A stretch of 64,000 nt of DNA from Paenibacillus sp. FSL R10-2734 (GCF_037963865.1 NZ_CP150170.1:2914001-2978000); one strand, 5' to 3'; shown: positions 17,023 to 25,843, numbered from the stretch's first letter. Numbers and translations are program-made. Notes: a model not told the origin generated them from the sequence alone.

Positions 17023-17843
17023 CAACCGAAACTACAAACCGGATGGATTTGGTATTCCGGAAGCTTAAAGCGGAAGAACGGACGGCATTGATTCCTTTTC
17101 TGACGGTCGGAGATCCAGATCTGGAGACTACTCTTGCCATCATCGCCGAACTAGAAATTGCTGGCGCAGATATTCTCGAGCTAGGGGTTCCTTATTCCGA
17201 TCCTCTTGCTGATGGCCCTGTAATTCAGCGAGCGTCTGCACGGGCACTACGAGGTGAAGTTCACCTGCGTACCTGCATGGAGACCGCGTTAAAAGCTCGT
17301 CAAGCCGGAAGCAGTATGCCATTTATTTTATTTTCCTATTACAATCCTATCCTGCAAATGGGGCTCGACACATTCTTCGCTGAACTGAACGCTCATGAGA
17401 TTAGTGGACTTATTATACCAGATCTCCCTGTCGAGGAATCAGAGGAAATGCGTCGACGCAGCAGTGAAGTTGGAGTTAACCTCATCCCATTAGTTGCTCC
17501 GACCTCAAGCGAACGTATTGCGAAGATTGTCTCAGGTGCTAGTGGGTTTATCTATTGTGTATCCTCATTAGGTGTGACAGGAGAACGATCCACTTTTCAT
17601 GCTGATGTAGAAGCGTTTATTAATTCTGTACGTCAAGCAACTGATCTACCAGTAGCGGTTGGATTTGGTATTTCAACTGGCGAACAGGTTGCCCGCTTTG
17701 CTCAGATTTGCGATGGTGTTGTAGTAGGCAGTGCCATTGTTCGCAAAATAGAAGATGTAATTCCGCTGCTCGATCATCCTGCCACGCGGAATGAGGGACT
17801 GTTGCAAATTCGAGAATTTGTGGCACAATTAAAAAGACCATAA
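17019..17843 (+). CDS. trpA: Tryptophan synthase alpha chain
   Basis: Cleaves indole-3-glycerol phosphate to indole, which is channelled to TrpB. The 274-residue TIM barrel carries the catalytic Glu and Asp in ELGVPYSDPLADGP and the phosphate-binding GFGIS near 212. Confidence 0.98.
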   Translation: MTTETTNRMDLVFRKLKAEERTALIPFLTVGDPDLETTLAIIAELEIAGADILELGVPYSDPLADGPVIQRASARALRGEVHLRTCMETALKARQAGSSMPFILFSYYNPILQMGLDTFFAELNAHEISGLIIPDLPVEESEEMRRRSSEVGVNLIPLVAPTSSERIAKIVSGASGFIYCVSSLGVTGERSTFHADVEAFINSVRQATDLPVAVGFGISTGEQVARFAQICDGVVVGSAIVRKIEDVIPLLDHPATRNEGLLQIREFVAQLKRP

Positions 17844-17902
17844 CAGTGTCATTCTGACCTGTGTATAGTGGAGTAATCAACTATGGAGAGCGAGGACTAT
17901 TC

Positions 17903-19000
17903 ATGAATCCAAAACCGAATATAGTTAATCTCCCTGTCTACAAACCAGGGAAACCTATAGACGAAGTCAAGAAGGAGCTTGGCTTAAGTGAGGTTATTAA
18001 GCTTGCATCCAATGAGAACCCGTATGGAGCTTCTCCGAGCGCTAAAGAAGCTATTCTAGCAGAGCTTGAGAATCTGTATCTTTATCCAGACGGCTCGGCT
18101 GTTGAGTTAACGGCAGCACTTGCCAGTCGTCTTGGTGTGAATAGCGACAATATTATTTTTGGCTGTGGCTCTGATGAGATTATTGCACTTATTGCTCGCG
18201 CCTTCTTCTTGCCAGGTGATGAGACAATCATGGCTGACCAGACCTTCTCTGTGTATAAGAGTAACGCAGATATCGAGAGTGCTGTATCTATTGAGGTACC
18301 ACTTGTAAATGGTACACATGATTTGGATGGGATGTTGGCCCGTATAACGGATCGCACTAAGGTGATCTGGATCTGTAATCCGAATAATCCAACAGGTACG
18401 ATTGTACCGGAGGAAGCTTTGGTTTCTTTCCTAGATGCTGTACCTTCGAATGTGATGGTTGTCCTTGATGAAGCATACTGTGAATACGTAACCGATCTTT
18501 CTTACTCAAACGGCATCGAATTATTGAATCGTTATACGAATCTGGTTGTGCTTCGCACATTCTCCAAAATTTATGGCTTGGCTGCACTGCGTATTGGTTA
18601 CGGCGTTGCGAGTCCTGAGATTATTTCATTGATCAACAAGGTACGTGAGCCTTTCAATACCTCACGCCTTGCTCAAGCGGCGGCTCTTGCTGCCTTGAAT
18701 GACCAAGACTATGTGCAGGAATGCCGTCGTCTTAATAGCGCGGGTATTCTTCAATTGCAAGGTGAATTCAAACGTCTGGGCCTAGAATCTTTCCCTGCAC
18801 ACGGGAACTTCATTATGGTAGATGTTCGTAAGCCTGCAACTGAGGTCTTCGATGCTTTGATGCGTAAAGGAATCATTGTGCGAGCTGGCCACCGTATTTA
18901 CCCAACTTATATTCGTGCCACTGTAGGATCAGCAGAGCAGAACTCAGCTTTTATAACCGCTTTGGAACAAACGCTTATAGAGTATGGTGTGCGCGCTTAG
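17903..19000 (+). CDS. hisC: Histidinol-phosphate aminotransferase
   Basis: PLP aminotransferase for histidine synthesis; in Bacillales the supraoperon copy also serves Tyr/Phe. The 365-residue protein has CNPNNPTG near 158-165, the LDEAYCEY region, and the PLP lysine at 222 in TFSKIYGLAALRIGYG. ATG 17903 (after GCGAGGA) is preferred over GTG 17861; TGTGTATAGT at 17859-17868 could be a weak extended -10 promoter for hisC-tyrA. Confidence 0.94.
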   Translation: MNPKPNIVNLPVYKPGKPIDEVKKELGLSEVIKLASNENPYGASPSAKEAILAELENLYLYPDGSAVELTAALASRLGVNSDNIIFGCGSDEIIALIARAFFLPGDETIMADQTFSVYKSNADIESAVSIEVPLVNGTHDLDGMLARITDRTKVIWICNPNNPTGTIVPEEALVSFLDAVPSNVMVVLDEAYCEYVTDLSYSNGIELLNRYTNLVVLRTFSKIYGLAALRIGYGVASPEIISLINKVREPFNTSRLAQAAALAALNDQDYVQECRRLNSAGILQLQGEFKRLGLESFPAHGNFIMVDVRKPATEVFDALMRKGIIVRAGHRIYPTYIRATVGSAEQNSAFITALEQTLIEYGVRA

Positions 19001-19048
19001 GTAATAAACAGCAAGACTAGACTAAAAAAGGCAGGTAGTTCAAAGAAC

Positions 19049-20143
19049 ATGACGACAAAAATAGCTATATTCGGTGTCGGTCTGATCGGAGGCTCACTGG
19101 CCCTTTGCTTTAAAGGCAAGGAGGGCCTGACCGTCGTAGGACATGCCCACCGTCCTGAATCCGCGAATAAATATATAAGCAGAGGTGTGGTAGATCATGC
19201 CACGCTTTCTGTTGAAGAAGCAGCACTTGATGCTGATTTCATTTTTTTGTGTGTACCGGTAGGGATGTTAGAGGATTATCTGCAGCAGTTAAGCAATTTG
19301 CCCCTAAAACCCGGCTGCATTATTACAGATGTGGGAAGTACGAAAGCTAGCATTGCCGCATGTGCGGTCTCTTTAGATATTCCTGGAGTACATTTTATCG
19401 GCGGACACCCAATGGCAGGCTCAGAGCGGTCAGGTGTTGAGGCAGCTTCATCCCTACTGTTTGAAAATGCGTATTACGTGTTAACGCCTCCTCCTGGAGT
19501 GCCAGACGAGGCCTATCATGCACTGGAGTCCTTACTACACCATACAAGAGCGCAGATTGTACGCCTTAATCCAGAACGTCATGATGAGATTGTAGGTGCC
19601 ATTAGTCATTTGCCACATATTATTGCTGTTGCTCTGGTAAATCAGATTCGCGCCTATGATGATAACGACTCCTTGTACAGTACGCTAGCCGCTGGAGGAT
19701 TTCGGGATATCACTCGGATAGCGTCAAGCGATCCTATTATTTGGCGTGACATCCTACTGAATAATCGTTCAGTGATGCTTCGTTTATTGAAGGATTGGAA
19801 TGAAGAAGTATCTTCTTTTGTTCACTTACTGGAAAATGAAGATGGTGTAGGGATTGAAGAAGCCTTCCAACAAGCGAATGGTTTCCGCAGTCAGTTACCT
19901 GAACGGCGTAAAGGTATGATAGCGCCTTTATTTGATCTACATATTGATGTGCCGGATCATCCGGGTATTATCGGTCGTATTGCAACAGAGCTGGGGGATC
20001 AAGGAATTAACCTTAGCAACGTACAAATTATCGAGAGCCGTGAAGATGTGCCGGGTATTATGCGTCTCTCGTTCCGGCAGGAGAACGATATGGAGCGAGC
20101 CAAAATTCTGCTGCAGGAGCACGATTATACGGTTTATGTATAG
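19049..20143 (+). CDS. tyrA: Prephenate dehydrogenase with C-terminal ACT domain
   Basis: NAD-dependent oxidative decarboxylation of prephenate for tyrosine. The 364-residue protein has the Rossmann GVGLIGGS at 9-16, GGHPMAGSE, and the catalytic-region GAISHLPHIIA. Residues from about 293 form an ACT domain (LHIDVPDHPGIIGRIA), the likely tyrosine sensor. The ribosome site is weak. It ends the supraoperon here; B. subtilis continues into aroE, which is absent. Confidence 0.96.
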   Translation: MTTKIAIFGVGLIGGSLALCFKGKEGLTVVGHAHRPESANKYISRGVVDHATLSVEEAALDADFIFLCVPVGMLEDYLQQLSNLPLKPGCIITDVGSTKASIAACAVSLDIPGVHFIGGHPMAGSERSGVEAASSLLFENAYYVLTPPPGVPDEAYHALESLLHHTRAQIVRLNPERHDEIVGAISHLPHIIAVALVNQIRAYDDNDSLYSTLAAGGFRDITRIASSDPIIWRDILLNNRSVMLRLLKDWNEEVSSFVHLLENEDGVGIEEAFQQANGFRSQLPERRKGMIAPLFDLHIDVPDHPGIIGRIATELGDQGINLSNVQIIESREDVPGIMRLSFRQENDMERAKILLQEHDYTVYV

Positions 20144-20148
20144 TAAGC

Positions 20149-20176
20149 AGCCCTTCCAATACGGAGGGGCTTTTTT
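20149..20176 (+). terminator. Terminator of the aro-trp supraoperon
   Basis: Nine-base-pair stem AGCCCTTCC/GGAGGGGCT with a five-base loop and a run of six T, seven bases after the tyrA stop. Confidence 0.9.
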
Positions 20177-20280
20177 GTTATGGGATTTGAAAAAAAGCAC
20201 AACGCTGAGAACAGCTACTGCTTCAAGTGGATGCAGAAGGGGGTATTAATGACTATGGGGAATATAGCGCTTACAAGGCA

Positions 20281-20308
20281 AAAAAAAGACCGCTTACAAA
20301 GTAAGCGG
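20281..20308 (-). terminator. Terminator of the minus-strand small RNA
   Basis: Perfect 8-bp stem 20290-20297 with 20301-20308, AAA/TTT loop, followed on the minus strand by a T tract (20281-20287, interrupted by one pair). No minus-strand protein gene ends here. Confidence 0.88.
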
Positions 20309-20372
20309 CTACAGTTCACAATAAATTGGAACCGTGTAGTATTTGGATAGGAGTGGAGAGAAACCATACTGT
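20281..20372 (-). ncRNA. Candidate minus-strand small RNA, about 92 nt
   Basis: A consensus promoter on the minus strand (20379-20407) points at this stretch and a near-ideal terminator (CCGCTTAC, loop of three, GTAAGCGG, then eight T) ends it. No reading frame with a ribosome site is present. The 5' end TACAGT (20373-20368) can pair with ACTGTA just before the terminator (20315-20310), closing a loop that holds a C/U-rich single-stranded stretch (TTTCTCTCCACTCCTATCC) complementary in character to Shine-Dalgarno sequences. That is the layout of trans-acting sRNAs such as RoxS/RsaE, but I see no clear match to a named family. Confidence 0.72.
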
Positions 20373-20378
20373 ACTTTT

Positions 20379-20407
20379 ATTATATGTATCCGTTTACATT
20401 TTGTCAA
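20379..20407 (-). promoter_or_regulatory. Consensus sigma-A promoter, minus strand
   Basis: TTGACA (20402-20407) and TATAAT (20379-20384) with exactly 17 bases between them; the only perfect 12/12 match noticed in the window. Predicted start near 20372. Confidence 0.88.
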
Positions 20408-20530
20408 TAGTTTATTAAAAAGAGATTAAAGTCATATTAAAGTGATCAAAGTCTTATTGTTGGAGCTAATATTCGTTTATAATCTGTTGTCAGGTCTTGC
20501 TGACGAGATTACTGCTCTGAAGTCTATTAA

Positions 20531-20559
20531 TGTCATCCTATGAGAATCTGTGATACAAT
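20531..20559 (+). promoter_or_regulatory. Possible extended -10 promoter before the sigma-factor gene
   Basis: TGATACAAT (TACAAT at 20554-20559) preceded after 17 bases by a weak TGTCAT. The leader to the sigma gene would be about 235 bases with no recognised element. Confidence 0.4.
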
Positions 20560-20802
20560 AGAGCAGGTATATTTCTAGATTCGTTTCTAATTTTATGCAC
20601 GCATAGAAGTATGCCTCTTTTCTTTTTATATTCATCACAATCGTTACGCCTTATTTATAAGGTGCTTGAATATACATAGGTGTATTTCATAAAAAACTAA
20701 AAATTTGCAGTAAACACCGCAACTTTTAAAGCCCAACCCGGTAATAATAAGTACGGACCGGACGGGAAAAGACGTGCAAGGGCGAGGAGGGCCAATCTCA
20801 CC

Positions 20803-21390
20803 ATGACGGATTCCCAGTTGATCCAGCAAATCAAACAAGGAAACACAGAATTATATTCAGAATTAATGCGTCGTTATCAGCGGAAAATATTGGCATTTGT
20901 ATACCATATGCTTAGAAACTCACAAATGGAGCTAATTGCAGAGGACCTTTGTTCGGAGACTTTCTACAAGGCATTCCGTAGCTTGCATTCCTTTCGAGAG
21001 GTAGATGCGTCCTTTTCAACATGGTTGTATACTATTGCTCGTAATACTGTGCTAAGTGAGCTGCGTAAGAATCGTGCTGGAAATGTATCCCTAGAAGAGA
21101 GTGGATATACTCCTGTGGCACCGCTTGAAGTAGCACCTGAGCAGGCTGCATTGCGTAAAGAGCGGATGAACTTGGTCCGTGAGGCAATTAATAATCTTCC
21201 GGAGAAACAACGCTCTGCGCTAATCCTGCGTGAGTACGATCAAATGGACTATCAAGAAATTGCAGAAATTTTGGATCAGAGTGTAAGCTCCGTGAAATCA
21301 TTGTTGTTTCGTGCCAGGAGTAGTGTGAAGCTTCAACTCGAATCCTATTTCAATGAGCCTGAAGTTGAAGAGCAGGTTGAGAGGGTGTAA
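20803..21390 (+). CDS. ECF-type RNA polymerase sigma factor
   Basis: A 195-residue sigma-70 family protein with region 2 at about 10-85 (QRKILAFVYHMLRN, FSTWLYTIARNTVLSELRK) and region 4 at about 130-180 (LPEKQRSALILREYDQMDYQEIAEIL, then SVSSVKSLLFRAR). No region 3 or 1, as in ECF sigmas. It is followed five bases later by a zinc-finger anti-sigma gene, a typical regulated pair. Which stress or promoters it serves cannot be read from the sequence. Ribosome site AGGAGG at 20786-20791 has a rather long spacing. Confidence 0.92.
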   Translation: MTDSQLIQQIKQGNTELYSELMRRYQRKILAFVYHMLRNSQMELIAEDLCSETFYKAFRSLHSFREVDASFSTWLYTIARNTVLSELRKNRAGNVSLEESGYTPVAPLEVAPEQAALRKERMNLVREAINNLPEKQRSALILREYDQMDYQEIAEILDQSVSSVKSLLFRARSSVKLQLESYFNEPEVEEQVERV

Positions 21391-21395
21391 GGCGA

Positions 21396-21986
21396 ATGAA
21401 TTGCAGGGAAGCGCAAGAATGTATTCCGCTCTTGTGGGACGCTCCCCCCACACATCCTAGGCGGATTTTGCTTGAAAGACATATTGTAACTTGTCCTTAC
21501 TGCGCTGCTGAATGGTCTTTGTGGCAAGAGAGTAGTCAGCTTATGCAAGATTTGAAGGCAGAGATTAGTGAAGAACGTGCAGAGGTCATAAACGTTAAAG
21601 TTATGGAGCGGATTTATCTAGAGAGTCCTTGGTTGATGCCAGGGGATGGAAAATCTGCAGGGACATCTGCCATTGTTCGCCATCGGCTTAGTCTCTGGAT
21701 CGCGTGCTTTCTGGCGGTATTTCTGTCCAGTGTTCTTTATTTTACTATGTTTAGAACACCTGCTAATATCACGGTGGCTCAAAGTGGAATTGTAGAGACT
21801 GGTATTGCCGGTTCTATGGAATGGACATCCACTTATCCCATTTTAGGCTCTGAAGGCGGGATTATTGAACCGCTTGTAGTGAATATGGGACCTACTCACC
21901 CACAATATTGGATGATGTTATCCATGCTTGGCGTGGGCTTTGCAGTATTTTCACTAACCCGGCTGAATCGCTTTCGCAGATCATAA
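21396..21986 (+). CDS. Zinc-finger transmembrane anti-sigma factor
   Basis: A 196-residue protein with an N-terminal ZAS-type motif: Cys3, then HIVTCPYC near 29-36 (H-x3-C-x2-C). A hydrophobic segment near 102-120 (WIACFLAVFLSSVLYF) and a second near 172-190 indicate membrane insertion. The order sigma then anti-sigma with five bases between them supports holding the upstream sigma factor at the membrane until a signal releases it. Confidence 0.87.
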   Translation: MNCREAQECIPLLWDAPPTHPRRILLERHIVTCPYCAAEWSLWQESSQLMQDLKAEISEERAEVINVKVMERIYLESPWLMPGDGKSAGTSAIVRHRLSLWIACFLAVFLSSVLYFTMFRTPANITVAQSGIVETGIAGSMEWTSTYPILGSEGGIIEPLVVNMGPTHPQYWMMLSMLGVGFAVFSLTRLNRFRRS

Positions 21987-22045
21987 AGACGTATTGACGT
22001 ATGACTTAGCTGTTGCAGTATATAATAGTGTTAAGAACGTTGTAG

Positions 22046-22080
22046 AAGTCCCTTTAAGTAAAGTTATTAGGGGCTTTTTT
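22046..22080 (+). terminator. Terminator after sigma/anti-sigma pair
   Basis: AAGTCCC... pairs with ...GGGGCTT, followed by six or more T. A TATAAT at 22021 lies just upstream but has no properly spaced -35. Confidence 0.7.
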
Positions 22081-22167
22081 GCATTCTAATACATATAAAA
22101 AGAAGACTTTTATTTTCATCCATGTTACATTAAGAAACAAATACTTGAGAGAAAAGGGGGAGGCAAT

Positions 22168-22755
22168 ATGCTAATCGGCTTGATACGCCATGGACTGACG
22201 GACTGGAATGCAATTGGTAAGATACAGGGGCAAAGTGATATTCCGCTTAATGATGAAGGACGAATGCAAGCTGCGATGCTTGCTGACCGCTTATTACAAG
22301 AACCGTATCGCTGGGATTACTGCATTACAAGTAACCTTTCCCGCGCCGCTGAGACAGGCAAAATTATCGCTGATAAGTTAAGTATACCGCTGCTAGATCC
22401 TGATAATCGTATCCGGGAGCGTGCCTACGGACAAGTAGAGGGGCTTACTGCTGCTGAGCGTGAAGAGAAGTGGGGGAAGGAATGGAGTCAGCTCTCACTT
22501 GGTCAAGAAACCGATGAACAGCTTCAGGCTCGTGCACTTGCTTTTATGGAAGATATTTCTGCGAAGCATCCCAATCGGAACATTCTAGTCATTTCTCATG
22601 GGGGCTTCCTTGCTCAACTGTATACTGCACTTTACAAGGATAAGTATTCTGAGCGAATTGGCAATCTATCCCTAACAATTTTGGAGAAGAATGAACGGGA
22701 TTGGAACCCTATTTTATATAATTGTACTCGCCATATCCTGCAAAATCAGCATTAA
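22168..22755 (+). CDS. Histidine phosphatase family protein (phosphoglycerate-mutase-like)
   Basis: A 195-residue protein with the catalytic RHG at 7-9 in LIRHGLTDWN, a second arginine in SNLSRAAETG, and the second histidine in VISHGG. This is the branch of small phosphatases including PhoE and GpmB-like proteins, whose substrates cannot be told from sequence; not a glycolytic mutase by length. GGGGGAGG precedes ATG 22168. Confidence 0.88.
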   Translation: MLIGLIRHGLTDWNAIGKIQGQSDIPLNDEGRMQAAMLADRLLQEPYRWDYCITSNLSRAAETGKIIADKLSIPLLDPDNRIRERAYGQVEGLTAAEREEKWGKEWSQLSLGQETDEQLQARALAFMEDISAKHPNRNILVISHGGFLAQLYTALYKDKYSERIGNLSLTILEKNERDWNPILYNCTRHILQNQH

Positions 22756-22779
22756 CCCGTGCATCGGGTTATTTTTTTT
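22753..22779 (+). terminator. Terminator after phosphatase gene
   Basis: TAACCCG/CGGGTTA stem (22753-22759 with 22765-22771), five-base loop, then eight T. Confidence 0.88.
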
Positions 22780-22844
22780 GCGCCAAGGGGAATAAAATGG
22801 GCTGTAATTCCCATAATGGTAGTAAAACGGTGAGGCGATAAAAT

Positions 22845-23927
22845 ATGAATCTGGCGGATATGCTCACTTATGCAGATATTGGACAGCTGACCGCCATAGC
22901 GGGACGCTACCGGTGTGAATGCAAGCAGAATTCCAAACATGACTTGATCCAGAGTATTTTGATTATGCTTGGAAGTAGAAGTTTTATGGAGTCTCATATC
23001 CGGGAATGTGCTCCGGAGGATCTGCGGTTTCTGAATACATTACTTTTTGATGAACGCAGTCACTTTAGTCTAGAAGATTTGTTGGCTGTAGCTAGGCAGG
23101 CTTCTTTTGATGCTCCTGAAGGAAAGAGCGGAGGCTTCCGGGAGATGGTTTCTCGTTTCAAAAGTGGAGGCTGGCTCTTTAGTGGCTCCTCCCAGCAAAC
23201 CAGATACTTGTTCCAAGTGCCCAAAGATTTGAAAGAGCGCTTTCGTGAGACAATGAGCGCAAATATCAAAGATAAGATCACGATTAGCTCTGAACCAGCC
23301 GTGTATCGAAATGAAGGGGAATTGTTGACAAGCGATCTGGTTATGCTTCTGAGATATATTAAAGAAAATGAGCCAGAGCTAAATCAGGAAGGGGCAATGT
23401 ATAAGCGGTATCAGCAAGGCGTGATGAATGCACTTCATATTCCGGAGGAGCTTCTTAGCAAGGGAGGCTGGAGGTTTGGTTATGGTAGGGCATGTGAGCA
23501 TTATCCACCAAGATTAGCACTCCTGTATGATTATGTTCGTCACCGCCGCTGGATCACTGAAGAAGGCTTTCAGCTAAGGCTTACAGCGACGGGTGAGGCT
23601 GTCTTGACCGATGGGAAATGCGATTCATTGATGCAGATATTCTCTTTTTGGTTAAAGCTATATAAAGGGGCTGTGCCAAACCTACCTTCACTTGTGTATT
23701 GGGTAAGCATCGGTGCAGGGAATTGGGTGAGCGTACCTTCATTAGTGGATGGTGTGGGGTGGCTAATTAAACCGTTCTATTATGATAATGCTGCTTCGAT
23801 TCTGGAGCAACGTATTATTCGGATGATGGTGCACCTTGGGATGCTTAAATTAGGCGAGACCTCTGCTGGACTTGCTGTGATGATGACGCCGTGGGGGATG
23901 GAGATAGCCGTGCCTAAGCATCTATAG
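22845..23927 (+). CDS. Hypothetical protein, 360 residues
   Basis: A soluble protein I cannot name. It begins MNLADMLTYADIGQLTAIAG, has a basic helical N-terminus near 20-45, then several segments that look like winged-helix units (for example around 270-345, ending with a beta-rich tail). In overall pattern it resembles helicase-associated or XPB/Ssl2-type winged-helix domains without the ATPase, but this is only an impression. GAGG lies before the ATG. It stands alone between two terminators. Confidence 0.7.
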   Translation: MNLADMLTYADIGQLTAIAGRYRCECKQNSKHDLIQSILIMLGSRSFMESHIRECAPEDLRFLNTLLFDERSHFSLEDLLAVARQASFDAPEGKSGGFREMVSRFKSGGWLFSGSSQQTRYLFQVPKDLKERFRETMSANIKDKITISSEPAVYRNEGELLTSDLVMLLRYIKENEPELNQEGAMYKRYQQGVMNALHIPEELLSKGGWRFGYGRACEHYPPRLALLYDYVRHRRWITEEGFQLRLTATGEAVLTDGKCDSLMQIFSFWLKLYKGAVPNLPSLVYWVSIGAGNWVSVPSLVDGVGWLIKPFYYDNAASILEQRIIRMMVHLGMLKLGETSAGLAVMMTPWGMEIAVPKHL

Positions 23928-24170
23928 TAGTGATGAGGCATACAAGTAAATGCTTATGGGGATTACATACGCATATGAAGTCTTCGTTAGGTTGCAGATG
24001 GGCACAATAGAGGAGTATTGAGTAGATTGGGCAAATATGTAGAACGTAGACAGGATTGTTGAATATGATTTAGTAGGTGACGCCTCTTTTGAAACCGAAA
24101 ACATAATCATCTGGATGGATATCAAAATATCGAAGAGATAAGGATCTCTTAAATAGCGGAGGTGTATCGA

Positions 24171-24350
24171 ATGGACAAAATGAAGGCTACGTATGAAGTG
24201 ATGCTAGGACTTGCGGCAGAAATGGTGTGGGATGAAGCGCTGCGAAAGCGTCGCTCCGACATCTTGCACCGTGAGATCGACACGGCTCTGGCTACAGGAG
24301 ATAAGTTGGCTTTTCGAAATCTTACAGAAGAACTTAAAAGTTTGGCATAA
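24171..24350 (+). CDS. Small IDEAL-domain protein, 59 residues
   Basis: Starts at ATG 24171 with GGAGGT seven bases upstream; an in-frame GTG at 24162 lies within the ribosome site. The second half, LHREIDTALATGDKLAFRNL, matches the IDEAL pattern (I-D-x-A-L ... F-x-x-L). IDEAL domains occur in Bacillales proteins such as YpiB/ComK-adaptor relatives; their role is thought to be protein-protein binding. Position near ypiF and qcrABC fits B. subtilis, where ypiB sits at this locus, but the UPF0302 half is absent. Confidence 0.78.
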   Translation: MDKMKATYEVMLGLAAEMVWDEALRKRRSDILHREIDTALATGDKLAFRNLTEELKSLA

Positions 24351-24380
24351 AGAAATGCGCTTAGCGCATTTCTTTTTTTT
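24349..24380 (+). terminator. Terminator after IDEAL protein
   Basis: Twelve-base-pair stem AAAGAAATGCGC/GCGCATTTCTTT with a three-base loop and a long T run. Confidence 0.92.
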
Positions 24381-24419
24381 ATTGTTTAGGAAATTATCCG
24401 AAGAAAGAGGAGGGCGGGA

Positions 24420-24476
24420 ATGAACGTGAAGAAGCAGGAGACATGGAAAAAACGAGAGTCGCACGTCAGATTCTAA
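24420..24476 (+). CDS. Possible 18-residue basic peptide
   Basis: ATG 24420 has an unusually good ribosome site (GAGGAGGGCGGGA) five bases upstream and runs 18 codons to TAA. The peptide, MNVKKQETWKKRESHVRF, is strongly basic. It follows a terminator and has no clear promoter, so it may equally be the remnant of a larger gene. Confidence 0.25.
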   Translation: MNVKKQETWKKRESHVRF

Positions 24477-24531
24477 AAACCGAACGGGCCTTATATCCTC
24501 CGAAATGCATGTTTTAGTCGAGCTTACGGAT

Positions 24532-25412
24532 AAATGTATGCGAAAAACCGAATACAATGTGCCGCCAGTAACGTAACCGAGCCAAATGTATGCGAAAAAG
24601 CGAATACAATGTGCCGCCGGTAACGTAAACGAGCCAAATGTATGCGAAAAAGCGAATACAATGTGCCGCATTAACGTAACCGAGCCAAATGTATGCGAAA
24701 AATCGAATACAATGTGCCGCTGGTAACGTAAACGAGCCAATGTATGTGAAAAGCCGAATACAATGTGCCGCCAGTAACGTAAACGAGCCAAATGTATGCG
24801 AAAAACCGAATACAATGTGCCGCCGATAACGTAAACAAGCCAAATGTATGTGAAAAGCCGAATACAATGTGCCGCCGGTAACGTAAACAAGCCAAATGTA
24901 TGCGAAAAAGCGAATACAATGTGCCATCGGTAACGTAACCGAGCCAAATGTATGCGAAAAAGCGAATACAATGTGCCGCCGGTAACGTCAACGAGCCGAA
25001 TGTATGCGAAAAAGCGAATACAATGTGCCGCCAGTAACGTAAACGAGCCAAATGTATGCGAAAAACCGAATACAATGTGCCGTCGGTAACGCATACGAGC
25101 CAAATGAATGCGAAAAAGCGAATATAATGTGCCGCCGGTAACGTAAACAAGCCAATGTATGCGAAAAAGCGAATACAATGTGCCATCGGTAACGTAACCG
25201 AGCCAAATGTATGCGAAAAAACGAACACAATGTGCCGCCGATAACGTAAACGAGCTAAATGTATGCGAAAAAGCGAATACAATGTGCCGCTGGTAACGTA
25301 AACAAGCCAAATGTATGCGAAAAAGAAAATACAATGTGCCATCGGTAACGTAACGAGCCAAATGTATGCGAAAAAACGAACACAATGTGCCGCCGGTAAC
25401 GTAAACAAGCCA
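24532..25412. repeat. Tandem array of 17 units, period 51-52 bp
   Basis: Unit starts (AAATGTATGCGAAAA) fall at 24532, 24584, 24636, 24687, 24739, 24790, 24842, 24894, 24946, 24998, 25050, 25102, 25154, 25205, 25257, 25309 and 25360. Each unit holds an imperfect palindrome TGTATGCG-AAAAAG-CGAATACA, then GTGCC and a GGTAACGTAAACGAGCC-like end. Differences are single bases scattered over all positions. Because 52 is not a multiple of three and the minus strand lacks stops, long minus-strand frames run through, but they are by-products of the repeat. Confidence 0.95.
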
Positions 25413-25569
25413 GCACTGTTATTCACCCCAAATTACCCGGAAATGGGCTGTTATTAGGGAATAAGTTCAATACGGTCCGCCCCTAATATATGTGCTCATT
25501 TAATCGAAATAAAGGCCATACGGTCCGAAAGCGGAACCTCACTACGAAGGTGTATATGGATACGAGTAT

Positions 25570-25608
25570 GGAATTACGGAATCACGGAATTACGGAATTA
25601 CGGAGTAC
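25570..25608. repeat. Short 8-bp tandem repeat
   Basis: GGAATTAC-type octamers repeated almost five times (one copy GGAATCAC, last one GGAGTAC). It lies in the 430-base gap between the array and ypiF. That gap also holds two TACGGTCCG boxes, at 25471-25479 and 25519-25527, 48 bp apart. Confidence 0.8.
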
Positions 25609-25739
25609 TCAGCTTGCAACTCTACCTCCAAGGACGCGGTCAGGCGTTTTTCTTGTTTATTCGTTGTAATTTTTCTAATGGAGTAATGAAGCTTTCTGTA
25701 TCATTTGAGCGTGAAGGAAGACGAGTGAAAATCTAAATC

Positions 25740-25769
25740 TAGACGTGTGTCCTTCTCTTTCAATATAAT
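25740..25769 (+). promoter_or_regulatory. Probable promoter for ypiF
   Basis: TAGACG (25740-25745), 18 bases, TATAAT (25764-25769); predicted start about 68 bases before the ATG at 25844. Confidence 0.6.
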
Positions 25770-25843
25770 GGGATTTATAACTTCGGGCAAAATTTGTGAA
25801 AAGTGGAAGCGGCGAAGGATCGTATAAAGGGAGATGGACATAA

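Noticed and set aside
20644..20838. 64-codon minus-strand frame near the small RNA
   Set aside because: It overlaps the start of the sigma gene, has no ribosome site, and lies upstream of the sRNA promoter.
21994..22080. Small RNA with TTGACG and TATAAT after the anti-sigma gene
   Set aside because: The two boxes are 21 bases apart, too far for a sigma-A promoter, and the hairpin is explained as the operon terminator.
24532..25412. CRISPR array
   Set aside because: Units are contiguous with scattered point differences and there are no unique spacers, leader or cas genes.
24204..25426. Long minus-strand reading frames (393 and 251 codons) across the 52-bp array
   Set aside because: They are open only because the repeat lacks minus-strand stops; 52 bp cycles through all three frames, there is no ribosome site, and one runs antisense through the IDEAL gene.
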